Counted from the first letter of the stretch, positions 1-6,038 are shown. The stretch is 6,277 bases of DNA from an uncultured Pseudomonas sp. (GCA_937863915.1 CALMID010000452.1:1-6277); one strand, 5' to 3'. Made by a program: numbers and translations. The notes: generated by a model not told the origin, from the sequence alone.

Positions 1-895
1 CCGGAGCACCGTTATACATGTCGAAGTTGTCGGAGGTACGCAGGCCGTCAGAAGCGGTACCTGGGCCATCGTAGGACACCTGCGGAGCACGACGTACGCG
101 ACGCTGACCGGCGTTGTACAGCCACGCCAGACGCGGTTCCTTAATCTGGTTCAGAGTTTCGTGTACCAGCAGTACGTTACCCGCCAGACGCGAAGGAGCC
201 GTTACCTGCTGCTTGAAGTAGAACAGTACGTTGCTTTCCTGGGCCGGGTTGTAGTCGGTCAGGCTGGTGCGGAAGGTGAACTCGTCCTGGAAATACACCA
301 GCGAGTAGGTACCGTTCTGCTGCGGTGTGGCCTGAGTCACCACACGCTGCAAACTGCCTCCACGGTAGCGGGTGATGTGGTTCCAGATCGCTTCCAGACC
401 GTTCTGCGGAATCGGGAACGGGTTGGCCTGATCGAAGTTCTCCAAACCGTTACCGCCCTCTACAAGCTTGGTGCTGATAGCGTTCTTCTTGGTCGCTTCC
501 AGAACGCTGGCCGGCAAGGTCGCGGTGCGATGGGTCGGGTAGACCGGCATCTTGAAGGTGTCCGGGTAGCGCTGGAACATGGCCTGCTGACCGGGGGTCA
601 GCTTGTCCTTGTACTGAGCGACGTTCTGCGCGGTGATGGTGAACTTCGGCTGCTCGCTGGCAAACGGATCAGCCAGGAAGCCCTTGGCATCAACGGCGCC
701 GGCATTGGTCGGCAGACCGCCAGTCCACTCCGGGATGGAACCATCGGCGTTACCAGCCTTCTCGGCACCAATCGGGGTCAGGGTAGTACCCAGCTTGGCG
801 GCTTCTTCAGCAGAAACCGCAGCCATCACGCTGGTCGCCAGCAGGCTCAGCGCCAGAGCGCCGGAGGCTTGCATCAATTGCTTGTGAATTTTCAT
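1..895 (-). CDS. DUF1329 family exported protein (3' part outside window)
   Basis: The product is probably periplasmic or outer-membrane associated, and its biochemical role is not established. The 298 codons visible begin with a signal peptide: a basic start (MKIHKQ), a hydrophobic stretch at residues 11-24 and a likely cleavage after TSVMA (residue 25). DUF1329-type motifs follow: the LTPIGAEKAGNADGSIPEW block (residues 39-57), a PDTFKMPVYPTHR block (111-123), and the strongly family-like YNAGQRRVRRAPQVSYDGPG (260-279) followed by TASDGLRTSDNFDMYNGAP. Family members are usually about 450 residues, so roughly the last third lies to the left of position 1. DUF1329 is, as I recall, placed in the LolA/LolB-like lipoprotein-carrier fold, which would suit binding a lipid. 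The start is the ATG at 893-895, with AAGGAA upstream. It lies 36 bp downstream of the DUF1302 gene in the same direction, the usual partner arrangement. The family call is firm; the function is inference. Confidence 0.9.
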   Translation of the reverse strand, partial: MKIHKQLMQASGALALSLLATSVMAAVSAEEAAKLGTTLTPIGAEKAGNADGSIPEWTGGLPTNAGAVDAKGFLADPFASEQPKFTITAQNVAQYKDKLTPGQQAMFQRYPDTFKMPVYPTHRTATLPASVLEATKKNAISTKLVEGGNGLENFDQANPFPIPQNGLEAIWNHITRYRGGSLQRVVTQATPQQNGTYSLVYFQDEFTFRTSLTDYNPAQESNVLFYFKQQVTAPSRLAGNVLLVHETLNQIKEPRLAWLYNAGQRRVRRAPQVSYDGPGTASDGLRTSDNFDMYNGAP

Positions 896-904
896 CTGTA
901 GCAA

Positions 905-910
905 TTCCTT
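905..910 (-). promoter_or_regulatory. Ribosome binding site of the DUF1329 gene
   Basis: On the minus strand AAGGAA lies 9 bases before the ATG at 893-895. It sits in the 36-bp gap after the DUF1302 stop codon. There is no room for a convincing separate promoter or terminator, which supports co-transcription of the two genes. Confidence 0.6.
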
Positions 911-931
911 AATTCAGTACGTTCCGTGTGC

Positions 932-2707
932 TTAGAAGTTCACGCCAAAGCTCAGGGCTACGAAATCACGATCCACGTTGGTGTTGTATTCACCACCAAA
1001 GAAGTCGGTGTAAGCCAGGCTGGCGGTATAGGTGTTCAGGTAGTCGGCATCCACACCCAGGCTGATGGCCTTGTTGCCTTCGGTGAAGGTTGGGCCGTAA
1101 CCATCGACGTCATGCGCCCAGGACATGTTTGGCTTGAGGTTCACACCAGCGAATACGTCGTTGTATTCGAGGATGGCGCGAGCGCGATAGCCCCAAGAGG
1201 TGTTGGTATAGAAGCCCTTATCGTTACACTCGTCTTTGTTGGCAGTGTTGAGCAGACCGGTACACAGGCTTTGACTCGGAATGGCACCGTTACCGAACTC
1301 ATGCGCGCGACCAAAACGCAACTCGTTGACGTTCAGATTACTCACATGGGAGTAGCCCACTTCACCCACCACGGTCAGACGCTCGGCACCCATCACCTGA
1401 TCGAAGAACTGGGTAACAGTCACCTGAGCCTGGGTCAGAGGTTTGCGCACATAACCGGTCAGGGTTTCGCCAGTGCCGTAAGCGGCATGATCTGCGAGAT
1501 AGATCGGGCTGTTGTTGGTGATCAACGCGCCAGCCTGAGCTACCGAAGCAACAGTCAGGTCGGTGGTATTGATCTGCATCGGCATATTTGGGCGATAGCT
1601 CAACTCACCATTCACGGCCGTGGAGCCGATGTTGGTGGAGAAGCTCACGCCGTGCAGACGGATGTCTTCCGGGTACTCAAGGAAGTACTTGCCACTCAGT
1701 TCGCCGGTAGCTGGATCCTCCAAGGTATAAAGGCCTTGCTGGCCAGCAACGTAGGAGAGAATCGGCGTACGGCTGTGGTAGTTCATGGTGTAGAAACCGA
1801 ACTCAGTATCGTTCAGTTCTTCGGCAAACCAACGCAGGGCGATGCCGTACTGACCGCTATCGCGCGCATCCTGATCGCCAAGTCGACCAACATAACGATA
1901 GTTATTGGTAGCACTACGCGGCTCCAGATCGGAACCCTGAACGCCATAACGATCGGTACAGCCATCCTGCACCACGTCTGCGGCGAAGAAGGTGCCACAG
2001 TTATCCAGAACGGTCTGTTCCCACTCCAGCTGATAGAAAGCTTCAGCCGAGAGGTTGTCGGTCAGACTCTGCGAGACGTAGAACATATTGACCGGAATCA
2101 GGCCTTCCTTGATCTCGGCACCCGGACGACGGAACGCGGCAGCATCGACCGGGTTGATGGCATTGATGCTGTTGAAGATGAAAGTGCTTTCACCCCAGCT
2201 GACGACCTGCTTGCCCAGACGTACGGAGCCCGGCAGATCGGCAATGTTGTAGTTGTGGTAGATGAAGGCATCGAGGATCTCGGCGCCGGAGGACTGGGCA
2301 GCCTGTTTGCGGTTGCTGTCGTCGATATCGTAGAGCAGACGGCTTTCGTCCTTCAGCTCGAAGTCGTACCAGTACTTGCCGCGCACCAGGATGCCGGTAT
2401 CACCGTACTTCAGCTCAAGGTCGTGGATACCCTTGAAGATCTTGGAGAAGGTCTCACCCTTCTTGAAGTTCAGACGACTGTCATCGCCGCTCTGCGAGGA
2501 AGCCTGACCGCCGTTACGGGCACCCACCAGATCCGGATCGGCGCCACGCACCGACCAGCTAGCCCCCACGGACAGCGAGGAGTCGAAGGAACCTTCGATT
2601 TCACCCATATTGAAAGTCACACCAAAGGCCGGAGCGGCCAGGGTGGAGGCAAGGCTTACGGCCAGTGGCAGCTTGGCCAGACGCCAGGTCTGTTTGATTG
2701 CAGTCAT
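932..2707 (-). CDS. DUF1302 family outer-membrane beta-barrel protein
   Basis: This is a complete 591-residue protein, probably an outer-membrane barrel of unknown substrate. It has a signal peptide (MTAIKQTWRLAK, then a hydrophobic segment, with cleavage likely after APAFG near residue 29). Many short strands of alternating hydrophobic and polar residues follow, and it ends in FVALSFGVNF, a terminal-phenylalanine beta signal as used by the BAM complex. Family-like landmarks are LGKQVVSWGES (residues 164-174) and INAINPVDAA (181-190). Four cysteines occur as two close pairs, C237/C250 and C482/C494, in polar stretches that look like surface loops and could form disulfides. The length fits the family. 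The start at 2705-2707 is preceded by GGAG at 8 bases and immediately begins the signal peptide. It is the first gene of a two-gene unit with the DUF1329 gene, and downstream of an acyl-CoA ligase on the same strand. The genomic setting suggests lipid or fatty-acid passage or handling at the outer membrane, but that is inferred. Confidence 0.92.
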   Translation of the reverse strand: MTAIKQTWRLAKLPLAVSLASTLAAPAFGVTFNMGEIEGSFDSSLSVGASWSVRGADPDLVGARNGGQASSQSGDDSRLNFKKGETFSKIFKGIHDLELKYGDTGILVRGKYWYDFELKDESRLLYDIDDSNRKQAAQSSGAEILDAFIYHNYNIADLPGSVRLGKQVVSWGESTFIFNSINAINPVDAAAFRRPGAEIKEGLIPVNMFYVSQSLTDNLSAEAFYQLEWEQTVLDNCGTFFAADVVQDGCTDRYGVQGSDLEPRSATNNYRYVGRLGDQDARDSGQYGIALRWFAEELNDTEFGFYTMNYHSRTPILSYVAGQQGLYTLEDPATGELSGKYFLEYPEDIRLHGVSFSTNIGSTAVNGELSYRPNMPMQINTTDLTVASVAQAGALITNNSPIYLADHAAYGTGETLTGYVRKPLTQAQVTVTQFFDQVMGAERLTVVGEVGYSHVSNLNVNELRFGRAHEFGNGAIPSQSLCTGLLNTANKDECNDKGFYTNTSWGYRARAILEYNDVFAGVNLKPNMSWAHDVDGYGPTFTEGNKAISLGVDADYLNTYTASLAYTDFFGGEYNTNVDRDFVALSFGVNF

Positions 2708-2715
2708 CGACGCTA

Positions 2716-2719
2716 CTCC
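2716..2719 (-). promoter_or_regulatory. Ribosome binding site of the DUF1302 gene
   Basis: On the minus strand GGAG stands 8 bases before the ATG at 2705-2707. The good spacing, and the signal peptide that starts right at that methionine, fix the start codon. Confidence 0.65.
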
Positions 2720-2828
2720 ATGTGTTGCTTGTTGTTATGGATGTGGGAGCGACTATAGCCAGCAGCGCTAGCCGTCTGATCCCTCAAAAGTATGATTTCA
2801 ACCCACCAGTCTGTCTGAACCGGGCATT

Positions 2829-2843
2829 TGCGTCGGTAACGCA
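2829..2843. repeat. Small inverted repeat TGCGT-CGGTA-ACGCA
   Basis: Perfect 5-bp arms are separated by 5 bases in the middle of the gap upstream of the DUF1302 gene. It could be a regulator half-site pair or a chance palindrome. It lacks a T run on either side, so it is not an intrinsic terminator. Confidence 0.3.
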
Positions 2844-2857
2844 CCCCTGCCGGATAT

Positions 2858-2871
2858 CAGACAATCGTTTG
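2858..2871. promoter_or_regulatory. Candidate PsrA-like operator upstream of the DUF1302 gene
   Basis: The plus strand reads CAGACAATCGTTTG; the minus strand reads CAAACGATTGTCTG. This is one base away from the palindrome CAAAC-N4-GTTTG. The recalled consensus for PsrA, a TetR-type repressor released by long-chain fatty acids in Pseudomonas, is G/C-AAAC-N2-4-GTTT-G/C. The site lies about 150 bp upstream of the DUF1302 start codon. Both the site and the regulator are inference from pattern and context; the similar 14-mer at 4718-4731 adds some weight. Confidence 0.35.
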
Positions 2872-2940
2872 AATCAGGCAATTAGCAGGCCAAACTCAAC
2901 CTGACCTGCCAGTTCTCATTACGACCAGGCCACAGGCCGC

Positions 2941-4623
2941 TCAGAGCGTAGACAGAAACGGGCTGTTCGCCGCCTGCCACTGGCCGATATCCACGCGAAT
3001 GCGCTTCTTGTCCAGCTTGCCGACGCTGGTCTTGGGAATATCGGTAACAACGGCAATCTGCGTGGGTATCGCCCACTTGTTGATATGGCCTTCCTCGACG
3101 AAAGGCTTGAGGTGCTCCTTCAGCCCTTTGGCATCCAAAGCCTGGCCATCGCGCAGCACCAGCAGGGCAAACGGACGCTCACCCCACTGCGGATCGGCAA
3201 TACCCACCACCGCCACTTCCTTGACTGCCGCATGGCGACTGATCAGGTCTTCCAGCTCCAGCGAGGAAATCCACTCGCCACCGGTCTTGATCACATCCTT
3301 GATACGGTCACGGATGTCGATGTAGCCCATGCTGTCGAGGGTGGCGACGTCACCGGTGTGCATCCAGCCGTGCTCCCAGAGCTCGGCCCCCTTCTGCGGC
3401 TCACGGAAATAGCCCTGCGTCAGCCACGGCGCGCGCAGCACCAGTTCGCCCTGGGTCTCGCCATCCACCGGCAGCATCTGGCCATTGGCATCCATGATCG
3501 CGGCATCCACCAGCGGCACCGGCACGCCAGCCTTGATGCGATAGGTGATGCGCTCGTCTTCGCTACCGGCCAGCAGCTCCTCGTTCATGTGCGCACAGGA
3601 AATCAGCGGGCAGGTCTCGGACATGCCGTAGGCAGCGGTGAGCTGGATACCGCGCGCCTTGGCAGCCTTGTACAACGAACTGTTCAGCGCGCTGCCGCCG
3701 ATGATCAGCTTCCAGCCGCCAAAATCCACGCCCTCGGCGGCCTTGGCGTGCATCACCATCTGCAGGATGGTCGGCACGCAATGGGAGAACGTGACCTTCT
3801 CATCACGCCACAGTTTGACCAGCAGTTCCGGATCGTAACGCCCCGGGTACACCTGCTTGATACCGAGCATGGTCGCCACATACGGCATGCCCCAGGCATG
3901 CACGTGGAACATCGGGGTAATCGGCATGTACACGTCATCGGTGCCCATCAGGCGGATGCTGTCCAGGCTGCCAACCACGGTCGCCATGGACAGGGTGTGC
4001 AGCACCAGCTGGCGATGGGTGAAGTACACGCCCTTGGGGTTGCCGGTGGTACCGGTGGTGTAGAAAGTGGTGGCCACCGAGTTCTCGTCGAAATCGGCAA
4101 ACTCATAGCTCGGGCTGGCCGCCGCCAGCAGGCTCTCGTACTCACCGACCAGATTGGGCAGCTCGGCCGTCTTGTCGGCAGCATCGGTAAGCAGAATGGT
4201 TTTCTCGACCGTGGTCAGATGCCCTTCGATACCCTTGTACAGCGGCACGAACTCGCTGTTGACCAGCACGAACTTATCTTCGGCGTGGTTCATGGTGTAG
4301 AGAATCTGATCCGGCGACAGGCGGATATTGATGGTGTGCAGCACCGCACCGAGCATGGGAATGGCGAACATGCACTCCAGGTAACGGTGGCTGTCCCAGT
4401 CCATCACCGCCACGGTATCCCCTGCTTTCACTCCGGCCGCACTGAGCACATTAGCCAGGCGCGCCACACGCTCGTTGAAGGTCGCATAGCTGTAGCGCAG
4501 CTGGTCGCGATAAACGATCTCGCGGGTCTTCTCATAGCGAGCGCCGGACATCAACAGACGCTTGATCAGCAGTGGGTACTGGTAGGCGTTGTCGGCGGCG
4601 GGGAGGATCTTGGTCTTGAGCAT
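2941..4623 (-). CDS. AMP-forming fatty acyl-CoA ligase (medium/long-chain acyl-CoA synthetase)
   Basis: This cytoplasmic, 560-residue member of the ANL adenylating superfamily activates a carboxylic acid with ATP to an acyl-AMP and transfers it to CoA. All core motifs are intact: the phosphate-binding loop YTTGTTGNPKG (residues 188-198), YGMSETCP (332-339), HTGD with the ribose-binding aspartate (422-425), the hinge-region segment DRIKDVIKTGGEWIS (439-453), and the C-terminal catalytic lysine K536 in KTSVGKLDKK. The IKTGGEWIS signature and overall layout place it with AlkK-type medium/long-chain fatty acyl-CoA ligases rather than acetyl-CoA synthetases; exact chain length cannot be read from sequence. 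The start ATG (4621-4623) has only a weak AGG at 7 bases, but the conserved YPLLIKRLL segment follows at residue 16, so a later start is unlikely. It is divergent from the thiolase gene and upstream of the DUF1302-DUF1329 pair on the same strand. It closely resembles, from memory, the P. aeruginosa PA3924 product. Confidence 0.93.
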   Translation of the reverse strand: MLKTKILPAADNAYQYPLLIKRLLMSGARYEKTREIVYRDQLRYSYATFNERVARLANVLSAAGVKAGDTVAVMDWDSHRYLECMFAIPMLGAVLHTINIRLSPDQILYTMNHAEDKFVLVNSEFVPLYKGIEGHLTTVEKTILLTDAADKTAELPNLVGEYESLLAAASPSYEFADFDENSVATTFYTTGTTGNPKGVYFTHRQLVLHTLSMATVVGSLDSIRLMGTDDVYMPITPMFHVHAWGMPYVATMLGIKQVYPGRYDPELLVKLWRDEKVTFSHCVPTILQMVMHAKAAEGVDFGGWKLIIGGSALNSSLYKAAKARGIQLTAAYGMSETCPLISCAHMNEELLAGSEDERITYRIKAGVPVPLVDAAIMDANGQMLPVDGETQGELVLRAPWLTQGYFREPQKGAELWEHGWMHTGDVATLDSMGYIDIRDRIKDVIKTGGEWISSLELEDLISRHAAVKEVAVVGIADPQWGERPFALLVLRDGQALDAKGLKEHLKPFVEEGHINKWAIPTQIAVVTDIPKTSVGKLDKKRIRVDIGQWQAANSPFLSTL

Positions 4624-4717
4624 GGCGATACCTGTGAGGCTTCTAGTTATGGGCAGAACGGGTTATGGATAGCACTAGGCCGCACTCTAGAGCCTCGAAC
4701 CGCCTCATCCATCGACC

Positions 4718-4731
4718 CAAAGGATGATTTG
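4718..4731. promoter_or_regulatory. Candidate PsrA-like palindrome in the divergent region
   Basis: CAAAGGATGATTTG has perfect outer arms CAAA/TTTG spaced by six bases. This is the same geometry as CAAAC-N4-GTTTG, but with both inner arm bases changed. It lies just upstream of the putative thiolase -35 element and could act on both divergent genes. It is a weaker match than the site at 2858-2871, and chance is quite possible. Confidence 0.25.
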
Positions 4732-4743
4732 CCGCATGACTCT

Positions 4744-4771
4744 TTGGCGTTATCCGGTCACACGGTAGAAT
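4744..4771 (+). promoter_or_regulatory. Putative sigma-70 promoter of the thiolase gene
   Basis: A -35 TTGGCG (4744-4749, 4 of 6 consensus bases) and a -10 TAGAAT (4766-4771, 5 of 6) are separated by 16 bp. The -10 lies 47 bp before the thiolase ATG. It is the best pair in the divergent region for this direction, but not experimentally anchored. Confidence 0.4.
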
Positions 4772-4783
4772 CGACTTATCCGG
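4750..4783. repeat. Direct repeat TTATCCGG around the thiolase -10 element
   Basis: Two identical octamers are at 4750-4757 and 4776-4783, 26 bp apart, each followed within a few bases by GTCAC or TCAC. One copy lies in the spacer of the putative promoter and the other just after the -10, positions suited to repression. The assignment as an operator is speculative. Confidence 0.3.
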
Positions 4784-4806
4784 CCAGTCACGGCCTGTCA
4801 CCCGTC

Positions 4807-4810
4807 GAGG
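4807..4810 (+). promoter_or_regulatory. Ribosome binding site of the thiolase gene
   Basis: GAGG stands 8 bases before the ATG at 4819-4821. It decides the start, because this reading frame is open far upstream with no stop and the true N-terminus must be chosen from the SD and family alignment. Confidence 0.7.
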
Positions 4811-4818
4811 AATTTCAG

Positions 4819-5994
4819 ATGTCCGATATCGTTATCGTCAGCGGCGCCCGCACCCCCATGGGCGGCTTCCAGGGCAGCCTGTCCGGCGTATCCGCCGTTG
4901 ACCTGGGCGCCATCGCCATTCGCGAGGCCGTGGCCCGCGCCGGCATTGCTGGCGCCGATGTGGAAGAAGTGATCATGGGCTGCGTGCTGCCCGCCGGCCT
5001 CAAGCAGGGCCCGGCCCGCCAGGCATCGCTGAATGCCGGCCTGCCTGCCGCCACCGGCTGCACCACCATCAACAAGGTGTGCGGCTCGGGCATGAAGGCC
5101 GTGATGCTGGCGCATGACCTGCTCAAGGCCGGCAGCAACAGCGTGATGGTCGCCGGCGGCATGGAAAGCATGTCCAACGCGCCCTATGTGATCGAGAAGG
5201 CCCGCACCGGCCTGCGCATGGGTCATGGCGAGATCAAGGACCACATGTTCCTCGACGGCCTGGAAGATGCCCGCACCGGTCGCCTGATGGGCTCATTCGC
5301 CCAGGAAACCGCCGACCAGTACGGCATTACCCGCGAAGAGATGGACGCCTACGCCATCGAGTCGCTCAAGCGCGCGCAGAATGCCATCCACAGCGGCGCC
5401 CTCAGCGCCGAAATCGTGCCGGTCACCGTCACCAGCCGCAAAGGCGAGGTGGTGGTCAAGGACGACGAGCAGCCGCTGACCGCCAACCTGGACAAGATCC
5501 CGACCCTGCGTCCGGCCTTCCGCAAGGACGGCACCATCACTGCCGCCAACGCCAGCTCGATCTCCGACGGCGCCAGCGCCCTGGTGCTGATGACCGCCGC
5601 AGAAGCCGCCAAGCGCGGTCTCAAGCCGCTGGCGAAGATCGTCGCCCATGCCACCCAGAGCCAGGACCCGAGCGAGTTCACCATCGCGCCGATCGGCGCC
5701 ATGAGCAACCTGTTCAAGAAGACCGGCTGGAGCAAGGACGACGTCGACCTGTACGAGATCAACGAAGCCTTCGCCATGGTCACCATGCTGGCCATGCGCG
5801 AGCACGGCCTGGATCACGCCAAGGTCAACGTCTACGGCGGCGCATGCGCCCAGGGCCATCCGGTTGGCTCCACCGGCTCGCGGATCATCCTGACCCTGAT
5901 CCACGCGCTGAAGAACACCGGCGGCAAGCGCGGCGTGGCCTCGCTGTGCATCGGCGGCGGTGAAGCCACTGCGGTAGCGGTCGAGCTGATCTGA
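4819..5994 (+). CDS. Thiolase (acetyl-CoA C-acyltransferase / acetyltransferase family)
   Basis: This complete 391-residue protein has the normal length for a bacterial thiolase. In the degradative direction it cleaves 3-ketoacyl-CoA with CoA to acetyl-CoA plus a shortened acyl-CoA; the short-chain biosynthetic reaction condenses two acetyl-CoA. Catalytic residues are present: nucleophile C88 in NKVCGSGMK, NEAF at 315-318, H347 in GGACAQGHPVG, and the second catalytic cysteine C377 in SLCIGGGEA. The N-terminus DIVIVSGARTPMG is the standard first strand, and GAGG 8 bases upstream supports the start. The usual proline before GGA is absent (NVYGGA instead of NPxGGA) and an additional cysteine, C343, lies in that loop. 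Substrate chain length is unclear: the overall style is close to AtoB/YqeF-like acetyl-CoA acetyltransferases, while the neighbouring fatty acyl-CoA ligase suggests beta-oxidation. Third positions are almost always G or C. It ends just before a terminator. Confidence 0.95.
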   Translation: MSDIVIVSGARTPMGGFQGSLSGVSAVDLGAIAIREAVARAGIAGADVEEVIMGCVLPAGLKQGPARQASLNAGLPAATGCTTINKVCGSGMKAVMLAHDLLKAGSNSVMVAGGMESMSNAPYVIEKARTGLRMGHGEIKDHMFLDGLEDARTGRLMGSFAQETADQYGITREEMDAYAIESLKRAQNAIHSGALSAEIVPVTVTSRKGEVVVKDDEQPLTANLDKIPTLRPAFRKDGTITAANASSISDGASALVLMTAAEAAKRGLKPLAKIVAHATQSQDPSEFTIAPIGAMSNLFKKTGWSKDDVDLYEINEAFAMVTMLAMREHGLDHAKVNVYGGACAQGHPVGSTGSRIILTLIHALKNTGGKRGVASLCIGGGEATAVAVELI

Positions 5995-6009
5995 CGCCTG
6001 ACTACGCAC

Positions 6010-6038
6010 AAAAAAGCCCGGCTTAGGCCGGGCTTTTT
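6010..6038. terminator. Bidirectional intrinsic terminator between thiolase and uraA
   Basis: A 7-bp GC-rich stem pairs GCCCGGC (6016-6022) with GCCGGGC (6027-6033) around the 4-base loop TTAG. It is flanked by six A on the left and five T on the right. Thus both the plus-strand thiolase transcript and the minus-strand permease transcript end in a hairpin plus U run. It begins 15 bp after the thiolase stop and 15 bp after the permease stop on the opposite strand. Confidence 0.92.

Larger units (their letters stand above)
2708..2940 (-). other. Non-coding gap with presumed promoter of the DUF1302-DUF1329 pair
   Basis: These 233 bp lie between the stop of the acyl-CoA ligase gene and the start of the DUF1302 gene, both on the minus strand. 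I see no strong intrinsic terminator after the ligase: a short GGCC-ACA-GGCC hairpin at 2929-2939 has no following T run. I see no canonical -35/-10 pair either; the best -10-like word is TATAGT on the minus strand about 45 bases before the start codon, without a good -35. The gap also holds a PsrA-like palindrome (2858-2871), a small inverted repeat TGCGT-N5-ACGCA (2829-2843) and recurrent GTCTGA/TCAGAC words. A weak promoter needing an activator, or read-through from the ligase gene, would both fit. Confidence 0.5.
4624..4818. other. Divergent promoter region between ligase and thiolase genes
   Basis: These 195 bp separate the start codons of the minus-strand acyl-CoA ligase and the plus-strand thiolase, so promoters for both must lie here or the ligase must share control with its neighbour. 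A plausible plus-strand promoter is at 4744-4771. No convincing minus-strand -35/-10 pair is seen. Repeated words are GTTATGG at 4646-4652 and 4662-4668, TTATCCGG at 4750-4757 and 4776-4783, and GTCAC three times between 4757 and 4801. A palindrome CAAA-N6-TTTG is at 4718-4731. AT content is visibly higher than in the flanking genes. Confidence 0.6.

Noticed and set aside
161..901. A 246-codon plus-strand open frame opposite the DUF1329 gene
   Set aside because: The minus strand encodes a signal peptide and diagnostic DUF1329 motifs with a good RBS; the plus-strand frame shows none.
926..2758. A 610-codon plus-strand open frame opposite the DUF1302 gene
   Set aside because: Its translation has no recognisable domain and mirrors the complement of a clear signal-peptide barrel protein with an RBS. 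It is an antisense shadow of a GC-rich gene.
2698..2904. A 68-codon plus-strand open frame in the gap upstream of the DUF1302 gene
   Set aside because: No usable SD, no clear signal peptide or domain, and it overlaps the presumed promoter of the opposite strand.
2929..2939. GGCC-ACA-GGCC hairpin just after the ligase stop as a terminator
   Set aside because: The stem is only 4 bp and no T run follows on the minus strand, so it does not meet the form of an intrinsic terminator.
2708..2940. A sigma-54 promoter for the DUF1302 gene
   Set aside because: TGGCAGG occurs on the minus strand, but the GC of the -12 element is not at the required spacing.
3085..4818. A plus-strand open frame antisense to the ligase that runs in frame into the thiolase, suggesting a 969-residue fusion
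   Set aside because: The upstream part is rich in His, Gln, Arg and Gly with no domain, and it is the complement of a ligase with all motifs intact. The thiolase has its own SD at 4807-4810 and a standard family N-terminus at 4819, so no fusion is supported.
5293..6009. A 238-codon minus-strand open frame opposite the thiolase
   Set aside because: Composition is typical of an antisense shadow (Gly, Asp, Val, Gln, His rich). It overlaps the catalytic half of the thiolase and has no recognisable motif.
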